This document shows positions 11,312 through 19,011 of a stretch of DNA of 41,558 nucleotides, one piece after another. The DNA is from Candidatus Omnitrophota bacterium (lineage in GTDB: Bacteria > Omnitrophota > Gorgyraeia > 2-01-FULL-45-10). Position 1 is the stretch's first letter, and each line of letters starts with the position of its first letter. Made by a program: the position numbers and the translations under genes. The stretch is taken from the NCBI GenBank assembly GCA_016929115.1, contig JAFGJL010000031.1, forward strand, positions 1-41,558, given 5' to 3'. The notes below the pieces were generated by a model. The model did no database searches and was not told the DNA's origin. It worked only from the letters and a program-made list of their open reading frames with translations.

Positions 11312-12190
11312 ATGATCAAATCGATGACAGGGTTCGGCAGGGGCGAGGCAAAGTTCGGAAGCGGCAAGATCAAGGTCGAGATCAGGTCGATCAACCACAA
11401 ATTTCTCGACGCGAGCCTGAAGCTTCCCGAGAGCATCATACCCTTTGAGGAGAAGATAAAGGAGGCGTTGCAGAAGAGAGTCCGGCGCGGCAAGATCAAC
11501 CTGGCGGTCAATTACGACGGCGTCGTCGCGCGCGACGAGGGCATCGCGATAAACAAGCCGTTGGCAAAAAGGTATTGCGACGAGCTGCGGAAGCTTAAAA
11601 ACTCCCTTGGCTTAAAAGAGGATGTCGGCATAAAAGAGATCCTCGGCCTGCCGGGGGTCCTTAACGCGCGCTCGAACGAGAGGGATATCTCGCATCTGTG
11701 GGCGAGGACGAAGGACGCTATCGACGAGGCCGTGGCGCGCCTCATCGTCGAGCGGGAGAAGGAAGGCAAGGCCATCTACCGTGATCTCGACGACAGGGTG
11801 CGCAACATAGAGCGCATGGTCGCGGCCATCAAGACGCGCTCACATCTGAACGTCGGAGAATACCGGAAACGCTTCGCCGCCCGCATCAAGGACCTGACCG
11901 CCGGCCGGCAGATCGATATGGGCAGGCTCGAGATGGAGGTCGCGATCTTCGCCAAGTCCAGCGACGTCGCCGAAGAGATCACGCGGCTCAAGAGCCATCT
12001 CACCAACCTGAGACGGACGCTCACCGGCAGCGGCGAGATCGGCAAGAAGGTGGATTTTATAGCGCAGGAACTCCATCGCGAGATCAATACCGTAGGCTCC
12101 AAGGCGAGCGATTTCAAGATATCGAAGAACGTCATCGAGATAAAAAGCGAGATAGAGAAGATCCGCGAGCAGGCAAAGAACATCGAATGA
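11312..12190 (+). CDS. yicC: YicC family endoribonuclease-like protein
   Basis: YicC proteins are conserved, and E. coli YicC has been reported as an endoribonuclease involved in small-RNA turnover. The 292 residues begin with the hallmark MIKSMTGFGRGEA and end with the DUF1732 region, including GKKVDFIAQELHREINTVGSKA, the most conserved stretch of the family. It overlaps gmk by four bases (ATGA), an association seen in many bacteria. No remA-like gene lies between them. Family identity is clear; enzymatic role is by homology only. Confidence 0.93.
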   Translation: MIKSMTGFGRGEAKFGSGKIKVEIRSINHKFLDASLKLPESIIPFEEKIKEALQKRVRRGKINLAVNYDGVVARDEGIAINKPLAKRYCDELRKLKNSLGLKEDVGIKEILGLPGVLNARSNERDISHLWARTKDAIDEAVARLIVEREKEGKAIYRDLDDRVRNIERMVAAIKTRSHLNVGEYRKRFAARIKDLTAGRQIDMGRLEMEVAIFAKSSDVAEEITRLKSHLTNLRRTLTGSGEIGKKVDFIAQELHREINTVGSKASDFKISKNVIEIKSEIEKIREQAKNIE

Positions 12191-12765
12191 CCACGCGTGC
12201 CGCAAAAAGAGGGAAGCTCTTCGTCGTGTCGGCGCCGTCGGGCGCCGGGAAGTCGACGCTCTGCGAGCGGCTCCTTAACGACGACCTCGGGCTTGTCCGT
12301 TCGCTTTCAGTGACGACGCGGCCGCCGCGCGGGGGGGAGAAAGAGGGCGTCGATTACCATTTCGTCTCCAAAAAAGATTTCGAGGCCATGGTAGCGCGCG
12401 ACGCGTTCCTTGAGCGCGAGGAGAATTTCGGGTATTTTTACGGCACGCCGAAGCGGCCGATCGAAGAAGCGCTCGAAAAAGGGAAGAGCGCCCTCCTGAA
12501 CATAGACGTGAAGGGCGCGATGAACGTGCGGAAGGCGTACCCGAAAGAGAGCGTGCTTATATTTATACTTCCGCCGTCGATCGAGGTGTTAAAGAAGAGG
12601 CTGGCGTCGCGTAACTCCGATACCGCCGAGACCATATCGGCGCGGCTGAAATTCGCCAGGAAAGAGATGTCTTACAAGGAAAAGTACGATTACCGTATAG
12701 TGAACGACAAGCTCGATACGGCGTATAAGGAATTGAGGGAAATCATACGCAGGGAATCGAGATAA
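12187..12765 (+). CDS. gmk: Guanylate kinase
   Basis: Gmk phosphorylates GMP to GDP. The 192-residue protein has the P-loop APSGAGKSTL at about 16-25, the GMP-binding region SVTTRPPRGGEKEGVDYHFVS, and FGYFYGTPK, all at family positions and length. Its ATG lies inside the yicC stop, and rpoZ follows after 12 bases. The gmk-rpoZ-coa order is common in bacteria and points to a constitutive housekeeping operon. Confidence 0.96.
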   Translation: MTTRAAKRGKLFVVSAPSGAGKSTLCERLLNDDLGLVRSLSVTTRPPRGGEKEGVDYHFVSKKDFEAMVARDAFLEREENFGYFYGTPKRPIEEALEKGKSALLNIDVKGAMNVRKAYPKESVLIFILPPSIEVLKKRLASRNSDTAETISARLKFARKEMSYKEKYDYRIVNDKLDTAYKELREIIRRESR

Positions 12766-12777
12766 CAGAGGAGACTT

Positions 12778-12981
12778 ATGTACGATATATCGGTCGATGA
12801 ACTGGTCAAGAAGACGGGCAGCCTTTATAAGTTGGTCTTACTCTCCGCGAAGAGGACTATAGAGCTGGCCGAGGGCGCGACGAAACTTATCGACGCCCCG
12901 GTCGATACGAAGATGCCGACGATCGCGCTGCGGGAGATAATGCAGGACAAGGTTACGTTCAAACTGAAAGAAAAGAAATAA
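12778..12981 (+). CDS. rpoZ: RNA polymerase omega subunit
   Basis: Omega stabilises the beta-prime subunit of RNA polymerase. The 67-residue product has the family pattern in shortened form: SLYKLVLLSAKRTIELAEGA corresponds to the usual YxLVxxAAKRARQL segment, followed by PTIALREIMQDKV. AGGAG precedes the ATG at 12778. The last base of its stop is the first base of the coaC ATG (ATAATGG). Context between gmk and coaC strongly supports the call despite the short length. Confidence 0.9.
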   Translation: MYDISVDELVKKTGSLYKLVLLSAKRTIELAEGATKLIDAPVDTKMPTIALREIMQDKVTFKLKEKK

Positions 12982-13526
12982 TGGCGAAGGCAAAATCGGT
13001 CGTTCTTGGCGTGACAGGCAGCATAGCGGCATACAAGGCCTGTGAGGTCATACGGCTACTTAAAAAAGAGTCTTGTGAAGTTACGGTGCTCCTGACGCCC
13101 GAAGGGGAAAAGTTCATCACGCCGCTCACGCTGCAGACATTGTCGTCCAACAAGGTCGTCACCGGTATGTTCGAGGTCCCCGAGGACTGGGACCCGGCGC
13201 ATGTGGCCCTTGCCGATAAGGCGGACCTCGTCCTTATCGCGCCGGCTACCGCGCACATCATAGGCAAGATCGCATCCGGTCTTTGCGACGACATCGTATC
13301 GTGCGTCGTCTGCGCCACTAAGGCGCCGGTCCTCATCGCGCCGGCGATGAACGCGAACATGTACATGAACAAGGCCGTACAGGAAAACATAACGAAGCTG
13401 AAGAGGGCTGGATATAAGTTCGCGGGGCCGGTCAGGGGGATGCTCGCCTGCGGCTATGAGGGCATCGGATGTCTCGCCGCTCCGTCGGATATTGTCAAAG
13501 AAGCGAAGCGGCTATTGAAGCGATGA
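12981..13526 (+). CDS. coaC: Phosphopantothenoylcysteine decarboxylase (CoaC half)
   Basis: CoaC is an FMN-dependent decarboxylase that makes 4'-phosphopantetheine in coenzyme A synthesis. The 181 residues carry GVTGSIAAYKACEVIR at the N-terminus, LIAPATAHIIGKIASGL, the substrate motif PAMNANMY, and the C-terminal clamp ACGYEGIG. In many bacteria this is the first half of a fused CoaBC protein, but here it ends in its own stop. The coaB ATG overlaps that stop (ATGA), so the two halves are translationally coupled but separate. Confidence 0.93.
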   Translation: MAKAKSVVLGVTGSIAAYKACEVIRLLKKESCEVTVLLTPEGEKFITPLTLQTLSSNKVVTGMFEVPEDWDPAHVALADKADLVLIAPATAHIIGKIASGLCDDIVSCVVCATKAPVLIAPAMNANMYMNKAVQENITKLKRAGYKFAGPVRGMLACGYEGIGCLAAPSDIVKEAKRLLKR

Positions 13527-14167
13527 GGAAAAGCGCGAAACGGCCCTGCCTGCTTGTCGCCGCGGGGCCCACCAGAGAGCGGATAGACCCGGTGCGGTTC
13601 ATATCTAACTATTCCACGGGGACGTTCGGATATGAGATCGCGAAGGCGGCGAAGAGGAGAGGCTATTCGGTCGTCCTGGTCAGCGGGCCGACGTATTTGA
13701 AAGAGCCGCGCGGCGTAAAGGTCATACGGGTAGAGAGCGCCCGCGACATGAAGCGGGCCGTGATGAGGCAATTGCCCCGCGCGAAGACCGTCGTCATAGC
13801 GGCCGCGGTATCGGACTGGCGGCCCCGTTTCGAGGCGAAGCGCAAGATCAAAAAGGGCGCGGGCAAGAAAGTCCTGGAGCTGGTGGAGAACGACGACATC
13901 CTCTCCGAGGTGGGGAATAGGAAACGCGGCAGGGTCGTGGCAGGGTTCGCGCTCGAGACCGAGAACCTGGAGAGGAACGCTTTAAGGAAGCTTTTGCAAA
14001 AGAACGCGGATCTCATAATCGCCAACAGGCTCGGAGACTCTTCGATATTCGGCGACGGGAGGACAAGCGTGGTGATGATAGATAAGTGGGGCAACAGGAC
14101 GAGCGTACGCAACAGGACAAAGCGGGAGCTGGCCTCAAACGTCCTTGACAGGCTTGAGGCCTTCTAA
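13523..14167 (+). CDS. coaB: Phosphopantothenate-cysteine ligase (CoaB half)
   Basis: CoaB joins cysteine to 4'-phosphopantothenate, normally with CTP in bacteria. The 214-residue product begins with CLLVAAGPTRERIDPVRFIS and the STGTFGYEIA motif that lines the nucleotide site. It continues with AAAVSDWRP, KIKKG, ENDDIL and AGFALETEN in family order. I set the start at the ATG at 13523, which overlaps the coaC stop; an earlier in-frame start would run through coaC. Its separation from CoaC is an uncommon arrangement, though found in some lineages. Confidence 0.92.
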   Translation: MRKSAKRPCLLVAAGPTRERIDPVRFISNYSTGTFGYEIAKAAKRRGYSVVLVSGPTYLKEPRGVKVIRVESARDMKRAVMRQLPRAKTVVIAAAVSDWRPRFEAKRKIKKGAGKKVLELVENDDILSEVGNRKRGRVVAGFALETENLERNALRKLLQKNADLIIANRLGDSSIFGDGRTSVVMIDKWGNRTSVRNRTKRELASNVLDRLEAF

Positions 14168-14169
14168 AT

Positions 14170-14658
14170 ATGGCCGGACTAGTTCAGCGCGCAGATACTG
14201 GAAAAGGCGCTAATAGCGCAGGGATGCGACGCGGGGTCACGCTTGTGGAACTGGCATTTGTCGTCGCTTTCTTTTTGGTCCTGTCCGCCATCCTGACGCC
14301 AGTCGTCAGGTTCACGAACGACCGGTCCGGAGCGATCCGGTGCGCGGACAACCTGCGGCAGATAAGCCTGGCGCTGCACGCGTATGCAGCCGACCACAAC
14401 GACGCTTTTCCGCAGAGCCTTGGGCAGCTCTATCCGGGCTATATCAAGGAACAGAAGGCATTCGATTGCCCGGCAAGCGCGTCCTTAGGGACACAAGACA
14501 AGCCGGATTACGAATATGTCGCGGGCCTTACAGAGCTATCACCCCAGACGGAGGTCATCGTGTACGACCGCGACGCGCATCATAGAGGCAGCCGGAAGCA
14601 CCTATTAAGGATCGACGGTTCCGTCGAGCTTGTCAAGAGTGACGGAAAGCCCCGCTAG
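14170..14658 (+). CDS. Type II/IV pilin-like (pseudopilin) protein
   Basis: The protein has a prepilin signal: a basic leader ending RRG, then VTLVELAFVVAFFLVLSAIL, which is a class III prepilin site with the conserved glutamate at +5 and a hydrophobic N-terminal helix. The remaining 110 residues contain two cysteines and resemble the DUF1559/H-X9-DG prepilin-like group (NLRQISLALHAYAADHNDAFP; C-terminal RKHLLRIDGSVELV). It starts two bases after coaB; an ATG at 14224 would give a 4-residue leader instead of 22. No pilus assembly genes are nearby, so the partner machine must be elsewhere. Function is unknown beyond the pilin fold. Confidence 0.75.
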   Translation: MAGLVQRADTGKGANSAGMRRGVTLVELAFVVAFFLVLSAILTPVVRFTNDRSGAIRCADNLRQISLALHAYAADHNDAFPQSLGQLYPGYIKEQKAFDCPASASLGTQDKPDYEYVAGLTELSPQTEVIVYDRDAHHRGSRKHLLRIDGSVELVKSDGKPR

Positions 14659-14675
14659 GGGCAAGCTCTTTTTAT
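14649..14675 (+). terminator. Probable intrinsic terminator of the yicC-coaB operon
   Basis: GCCCC (14649-14653) and GGGGC (14658-14662) form a hairpin with loop GCTA, overlapping the pilin-like gene stop, and CTCTTTTTATT follows. The U-tract starts a few bases late, so strength is uncertain. Confidence 0.5.
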
Positions 14676-14678
14676 TAG

Positions 14679-14753
14679 GGCGCGGTAGCCAAGAGGTAAG
14701 GCAGGAGTCTGCAAAACTCTTATACAGCGGTTCAATTCCGCTCCGCGCCTCCA
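14679..14753 (+). tRNA. tRNA-Cys (GCA)
   Basis: A 75-base cloverleaf has acceptor stem GGCGCGG/CCGCGCC, discriminator T, and an encoded CCA. The anticodon loop CTGCAAA gives anticodon GCA for cysteine, and the T-arm loop is TTCAATT. U as discriminator base fits tRNA-Cys identity. Confidence 0.95.
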
Positions 14754-14762
14754 GAAAAATAT

Positions 14763-14839
14763 GGGCGGTTAGCGCAGTTGGTTAGCGCGCCACGTTGACA
14801 TCGTGGAGGTCAGAGGTTCGAACCCTCTACCGCCCACCA
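14763..14839 (+). tRNA. tRNA-Val (GAC)
   Basis: A 77-base cloverleaf has acceptor GGGCGGT/ACCGCCC, discriminator A, and an encoded CCA. The anticodon stem-loop CCACG-TTGACAT-CGTGG gives anticodon GAC for valine, and the T-arm AGAGG-TTCGAAC-CCTCT is standard. It follows tRNA-Cys by 9 bases. Confidence 0.95.
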
Positions 14840-14908
14840 GATTTTGCCCAACTTTATATAGGGCAAAATCTGTCCCGCAGCCGCGACGAGTAGGAGCGGC
14901 GGAGGGAC
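14839..14908 (+). other. Double hairpin in the tRNA-Val/tRNA-Leu spacer
   Basis: AGATTTTGCCC (14839-14849) and GGGCAAAATCT (14861-14871) are perfect 11-base inverted arms around an 11-base loop. A second stem follows at once: GTCCC/GGGAC enclosing GCCGC/GCGGC (14872-14908). There is no U-tract. It could guide tRNA processing or be a separate small RNA. Confidence 0.5.
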
Positions 14909-14921
14909 ACTGGCCTTAAGC

Positions 14922-15007
14922 GGGTGAGTGGTGGAATGGCATACACGACAGACTTAAAATCTGTTGGCCGAAAGGTCTTGAGGGTTCAACTCCCTCCTCA
15001 CCCACCA
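14922..15007 (+). tRNA. tRNA-Leu (TAA)
   Basis: An 86-base class II tRNA has acceptor GGGTGAG/CTCACCC, discriminator A, and an encoded CCA. The anticodon loop CTTAAAA gives anticodon TAA for leucine. The long variable arm TGGCCGAAAGGTCTTG is as expected for tRNA-Leu. Confidence 0.95.
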
Positions 15008-15026
15008 TTCACAAAAGAATAACATT

Positions 15027-16742
15027 ATGGACCTGGACACGTTACGACACAGCACATCGCACGTTATGGCGCAGGCAGTGAAGAGCCTGTGGCCGGAGAC
15101 GAAGCTCGGGATAGGCCCGTCCATCGAGGATGGCTTCTATTACGACTTCGACAGGAAAGAGCCTTTCATCCCGGAGGATCTCGCGCGGATAGAGGAGAAG
15201 ATGCGCGAGATCGTAAAGAAGGATTACCGTTTTGAGCGCCAGGAGATGCCGAAGGAAGAGGCGATAAAGCTCTTTGAAAATATGGGGGAGACATATAAGG
15301 TCGCCTTGCTGAAAGAGATCCATGACGCGACCGTCTCGGTGTATAAGGACGGCGATTTTGTCGATCTCTGCCGCGGCCCGCACATCGAATCGACCGGCAA
15401 GATAAAAGCATTCAAGCTCCTTTCGATAGCCGGGGCATACTGGCACGGCATCGAGACGAACCCGATGCTCCAGAGGATCTACGGCACGGCGTTCGAAACG
15501 GAAAAGGAAGTGAACGCGTACATCAAGATGCTCGAGGAGGCTAAAAAGCGCGACCATCGCATCCTCGGCAAGCAGCTCGGCTACTTCAGCCTTAACGAAG
15601 ACGTCGGGCCCGGACTCGTCCTCTACCACCCGAAGGGCGCGATAGTGCGCACGATCATCGAGGAGTATATAAGGAAGGAGCATCTGAGGCGCGGGTACCA
15701 GCTCGTCATCGGGCCGCATATATTGAAGAGTGATGTGTGGGTCAGGTCGGGCCATTACGAGTATTATAAAGAGAACATGTACATGTTCAAGATAGAGAAC
15801 CAGGAGTACGCCATAAAGCCGATGAACTGCCCGAACCACATCATGGTCTACGAATCGCAGATGCGAAGCTATAAGGACCTGCCCTTGCGCTACTTCGAGC
15901 TCGGCACCGTCTACCGCAACGAGAAATCCGGCGTCCTGCACGGGCTTTTGCGCGTGCGGGGCTTCACCCAGGACGACGCCCACATATTCTGCCTCCGCGA
16001 GCAGCTTGAGGACGAGATAGTCGGCGTCATAGATTTCGTTATAGATACGCTAAAGGTATTCGGGTTCGACGAATTCGCGGTAGAGCTGTCGACGAGACCC
16101 GCAAAATCCATCGGCTCGAATGCCGACTGGGCCGCCGCCGAAACCGCGCTCGCCAATTCATTGAAGCGCAAAGGCCTGAAATACGAAGTGAACGAGGGGG
16201 ACGGCGCCTTCTACGGTCCCAAGATCGACATAAAATTAAAGGACGCGCTGAAAAGGGAATGGCAGTGCGCCACAATACAGTGCGATTTCGCGCTGCCCGA
16301 ACGCTTTAAGCTTACCTATGTGGGCGATGACGGTAAAGAGTACAGGCCCATCATGATCCATCGCGTGATACTCGGAAGCCTCGAGAGGTTCCTGGGCGCC
16401 CTGATAGAGCATTTCGCCGGCGCGATGCCCCTGTGGCTGGCGCCCACCCAGGTCCTCGTCATACCCGTTTCCGACAAGTTTGCCGACTATGTTAAGACCG
16501 TCGAAAAGGCGCTCTTGTCGCAGGATATACGCGTCGCCGTTGACAACCGCAACGAGCGGCTGCAGAAGAAGATACGCGACGCCGAGGTAGGGAAGGTACC
16601 TTACATGCTCGTCGTCGGAGAGAAGGAGGCCGCGGGCAAGTCGGTCTCAGTAAGGGCGAAATCACAAGGGGATATAGGAACGATGGCGTTGGATGCGTTC
16701 ATCGAACGCGCAAAAAAAGAGGTGCAAGAGAAAGGACGGTGA
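15027..16742 (+). CDS. thrS: Threonyl-tRNA synthetase lacking the TGS domain
   Basis: ThrRS charges tRNA-Thr and edits mischarged serine. The 571 residues start directly in the editing domain with HSTSH (H8, H12) and CRGPH (115-119). They continue with the class II core, including the zinc ligand C268 in NCPNH, motif 3 HRVILGSLERF, and the C-terminal anticodon-binding domain. The roughly 60-residue N-terminal TGS domain of the standard 640-residue enzyme is absent. It cannot be hidden upstream, because tRNA-Leu ends only 19 bases before the ATG. The stop is followed after 6 bases by the probable infC start, forming the common thrS-infC-rpmI-rplT-pheST cluster. Confidence 0.96.
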   Translation: MDLDTLRHSTSHVMAQAVKSLWPETKLGIGPSIEDGFYYDFDRKEPFIPEDLARIEEKMREIVKKDYRFERQEMPKEEAIKLFENMGETYKVALLKEIHDATVSVYKDGDFVDLCRGPHIESTGKIKAFKLLSIAGAYWHGIETNPMLQRIYGTAFETEKEVNAYIKMLEEAKKRDHRILGKQLGYFSLNEDVGPGLVLYHPKGAIVRTIIEEYIRKEHLRRGYQLVIGPHILKSDVWVRSGHYEYYKENMYMFKIENQEYAIKPMNCPNHIMVYESQMRSYKDLPLRYFELGTVYRNEKSGVLHGLLRVRGFTQDDAHIFCLREQLEDEIVGVIDFVIDTLKVFGFDEFAVELSTRPAKSIGSNADWAAAETALANSLKRKGLKYEVNEGDGAFYGPKIDIKLKDALKREWQCATIQCDFALPERFKLTYVGDDGKEYRPIMIHRVILGSLERFLGALIEHFAGAMPLWLAPTQVLVIPVSDKFADYVKTVEKALLSQDIRVAVDNRNERLQKKIRDAEVGKVPYMLVVGEKEAAGKSVSVRAKSQGDIGTMALDAFIERAKKEVQEKGR

Positions 16743-16748
16743 TCGGGT

Positions 16749-17261
16749 ATTTATAAGAAAGAGATACGCGTGAACCACAGGATACGCGCAAGGGAAGTGC
16801 GGGTCATAGACGATGAGGGCAATCAGCTCGGCGTTATGAGCGTACAGGACGCCTTGAAGCGCGCCCAGGAGGCCGGGCTTGACCTTCTGGAATTGGCGCC
16901 GACGGCGGCGCCGCCTGTCTGCCGCATAATGGACTACTCGAAGTACAAATATGACCAGGAGAAGAAAGAAAAAGAGGCCCACAAGAAGCAGCGGGTGATC
17001 CATGTCAAAGAGATCAGGATCGGGCCAAAGATCGGCGAGCACGATTACCAGTTCAAACTGAAGGCGCTGCAGGACTTTCTGAAGCGCGGCGACAAGGTAA
17101 AGATCACCATGATGTTCAGGGGCCGCGAAATGGCGCATGTGGATCTCGGCAGAAAGATCCTCGACAGGCTCTCGAGCGACATCTCCGCTGTGGGCGAGAT
17201 CGAGGAATCCCCCAGGCTCGAAGGACGTTTCATAAATATGGTGGTAAAGGCGAAGCAATAA
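16749..17261 (+). CDS. infC: Translation initiation factor IF-3, probable AUU start
   Basis: IF-3 keeps ribosomal subunits apart and proofreads start codons. The sequence [39 protein letters not shown]-like core ([16 protein letters not shown]) and [16 protein letters not shown] match the family. The first canonical start is a GTG at 16770, but family members usually have several residues before the conserved VN. The in-frame upstream reading ([12 protein letters not shown]) looks genuine, so I propose ATT at 16749, with AAAGGA 12-13 bases upstream. E. coli infC also uses AUU, which lets IF-3 repress itself. The alternative GTG start would give 163 residues. Confidence 0.9.
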   Translation: [170 protein letters not shown]

Positions 17262-17283
17262 GTTATAAGCCATGACTTATAAC
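17262..17283. repeat. Short inverted repeat after infC
   Basis: GTTATAAG (17262-17269) and CTTATAAC (17276-17283) are perfect inverted arms around six bases, beginning directly after the infC stop. It belongs to the short-word repeats that follow several stop codons here. Confidence 0.6.
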
Positions 17284-17308
17284 CAACTATGCTGTTACAG
17301 GAGAAGCC

Positions 17309-17509
17309 ATGCCTAAATTAAAGACGAGCAAGAGCGTGCAAAAAAGGATACGTTTCAGCAAAAGGGGCAAGATAAAACATTTCCGCGCGGGCAAGAGCCA
17401 TCTCTTGACTAGCAAAAGGGGAAAAAGGAAAAGGCATCTGGCCAAGGCGGGTTACGTGGCGGAAGGCGACGCAAGGGCTATCCGGAAACTGCTGCCGTAC
17501 GGGGCGTAA
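17309..17509 (+). CDS. rpmI: 50S ribosomal protein L35
   Basis: L35 is a small basic protein of the large subunit. The 66-residue product begins MPKLKTSKSVQKRIRFSKRG and contains the family motif KSHLLTSKRGKRKRHL, at normal family length. AGGAG lies before the ATG at 17309. It sits between infC and rplT, the widely conserved order; in several bacteria L20 or IF-3 controls this operon, but I could not recognise an L20 leader structure here. Confidence 0.97.
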   Translation: MPKLKTSKSVQKRIRFSKRGKIKHFRAGKSHLLTSKRGKRKRHLAKAGYVAEGDARAIRKLLPYGA

Positions 17510-17540
17510 GCACAAGGCAGCGCAATAAAGGAGAAGTGAC

Positions 17541-17888
17541 ATGTCACGCGTAAAACACGCAGTTGCTACAAGAAGGCACAGGAAGAGGGTCCTGAAGGCC
17601 GCCGAGGGGCAGTGGGGCGGCAGGCACCGGTTCTACAGGCGGGCGAAGGAATCTGTCGCGAAAGGGATGATGTATAGTTTTCGGGACAGGAAAGCCAAGA
17701 AGCGCGATTTCCGCGGCCTATGGATCGTAAGGATAAACGCCGCCTGCAGGGAATGCGGCATCTCCTATTCCAGTTTCATGAACGGCCTTAAGAAAGCGAA
17801 GATCGTCCTCGACAGGAAGGTGCTTTCCGACATCGCGGTTTCGGACAAGCAGGCGTTTGGCAAGCTCGTCGAGATGGTCAAGGCGTAA
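17541..17888 (+). CDS. rplT: 50S ribosomal protein L20
   Basis: L20 is an early assembly protein of the large subunit and often an autogenous repressor of the infC-rpmI-rplT operon. The 115 residues match the family throughout: [19 protein letters not shown], the [29 protein letters not shown] helix, and [28 protein letters not shown] precedes the ATG. pheS follows 18 bases after the stop. Confidence 0.97.
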   Translation: MSRVKHAVATRRHRKRVLKAAEGQWGGRHRFYRRAKESVAKGMMYSFRDRKAKKRDFRGLWIVRINAACRECGISYSSFMNGLKKAKIVLDRKVLSDIAVSDKQAFGKLVEMVKA

Positions 17889-17906
17889 GAGGGCCAGTCG
17901 TCCTAT

Positions 17907-18941
17907 ATGAAAGAGCTCATACAGCGGTTGGAGCAGGAAGCCTTGCGCGAGATAAGGGCCGCGGCCGGCGGGGAAATGCTCGAAGCGGCGCGGACCAAGT
18001 ATCTCGGCAGGAAAGGCCTGCTCACCGAGGCCTTCAAGAAGATAGGCGAAGCGAGCGCCGAAGAGCGGCCCGCGCTCGGCAGTCTCATAAACGAGGTGAA
18101 GGGCCGCTTGGGCGCGGCGCTTGACGAAAGAACGCGCGCGGCCTCGGGCGGCGAAGAGAAGGCCGAGAAGATAGATATCACGCTTCCGGGCGCGCCGTTC
18201 CGACGCGGCCGCATACATCCTATAACGAAGACCGTCCGGGACATCTCCGACTGCTTCGTCTCGCTCGGTTTTATGGTAGTCGAAGGCCCCGAGATAGAGA
18301 CCGAGCACTATAATTTCGAAGCCCTAAACATCCCCCTTGAGCATCCGTCGAGAGATGCCTTTGACACCTTCTATCTCAACTCAAGGTCGGGGACGCAGCT
18401 TTTGCGCAGCCACACCTCGCCGGTCCAGGCGCGTTTCATGGAAAAGCATAAGCCGCCGTTCGCCATCATCGTCCCTGGGAGGGTCTTCAGGCCCGACGCC
18501 ACGGACGCCACGCACTCTTTCATGTTCCACCAGGTCGAGGGGCTCGTGGTCGGCGACCGGGTAACGTTCGCCGACCTTAAAGGGGTACTCGCGATATTCG
18601 CGCGCCAGATGTTCGGCGTGCAGACCCGGATGCGTTTCCGCCCGAGCTTCTTCCCGTTCACCGAGCCGAGCGCAGAGGTGGATATATCGTGCTTTGCCTG
18701 CGCAAGACAGAAGCATCTTGAGGGGCGCAGGTGCTCTATCTGCGGCGGTAAGGGGTGGCTTGAGATACTCGGCGCCGGGATGGTCAACCCCAAGGTCTTC
18801 AAGGGGGTCGGGTATGACCCGGAAAAGGTCACGGGGTTTGCCTTCGGAATGGGCGTCGAACGGATAGCGATGCTCAAATACGGCATCAGCGACATCAGGC
18901 TTTTCTGCGAGAACGACATTCGGTTTCTACGGCAGTTTTAG
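17907..18941 (+). CDS. pheS: Phenylalanyl-tRNA synthetase alpha subunit
   Basis: PheS is the catalytic subunit of the heterotetrameric PheRS that charges tRNA-Phe. The 344-residue product has the N-terminal coiled coil (about 1-90), class II motif 2 region LLRSHTSPVQARFME with FHQVEGLVV, and motif 3 as GFAFGMGVERIAMLKYGISDIR. Length is normal. The pheT gene follows after a 70-base gap that carries a perfect inverted repeat overlapping the pheS stop. The ATG at 17907 has only a weak ribosome binding site, so translation may be coupled to rplT. Confidence 0.96.
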   Translation: MKELIQRLEQEALREIRAAAGGEMLEAARTKYLGRKGLLTEAFKKIGEASAEERPALGSLINEVKGRLGAALDERTRAASGGEEKAEKIDITLPGAPFRRGRIHPITKTVRDISDCFVSLGFMVVEGPEIETEHYNFEALNIPLEHPSRDAFDTFYLNSRSGTQLLRSHTSPVQARFMEKHKPPFAIIVPGRVFRPDATDATHSFMFHQVEGLVVGDRVTFADLKGVLAIFARQMFGVQTRMRFRPSFFPFTEPSAEVDISCFACARQKHLEGRRCSICGGKGWLEILGAGMVNPKVFKGVGYDPEKVTGFAFGMGVERIAMLKYGISDIRLFCENDIRFLRQF

Positions 18942-18983
18942 CTCATAGCTCTTAGGAAAACTTACCTAAGAGCTATGAGCTAA
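18938..18983. repeat. Perfect 19-bp inverted repeat across the pheS stop
   Basis: Arms 18938-18956 and 18965-18983 are exact inverted copies (TTAGCTCATAGCTCTTAGG) around an 8-base loop; a partial further copy TAATAGCTAA continues to 18990. The pheS stop codon lies in the left arm. It is built of AGCT(C/A)ATAGCT-type words, and no U-tract follows. Confidence 0.8.
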
Positions 18984-19011
18984 TAGCTAAACGTTGTATT
19001 CTCGAGGATAT

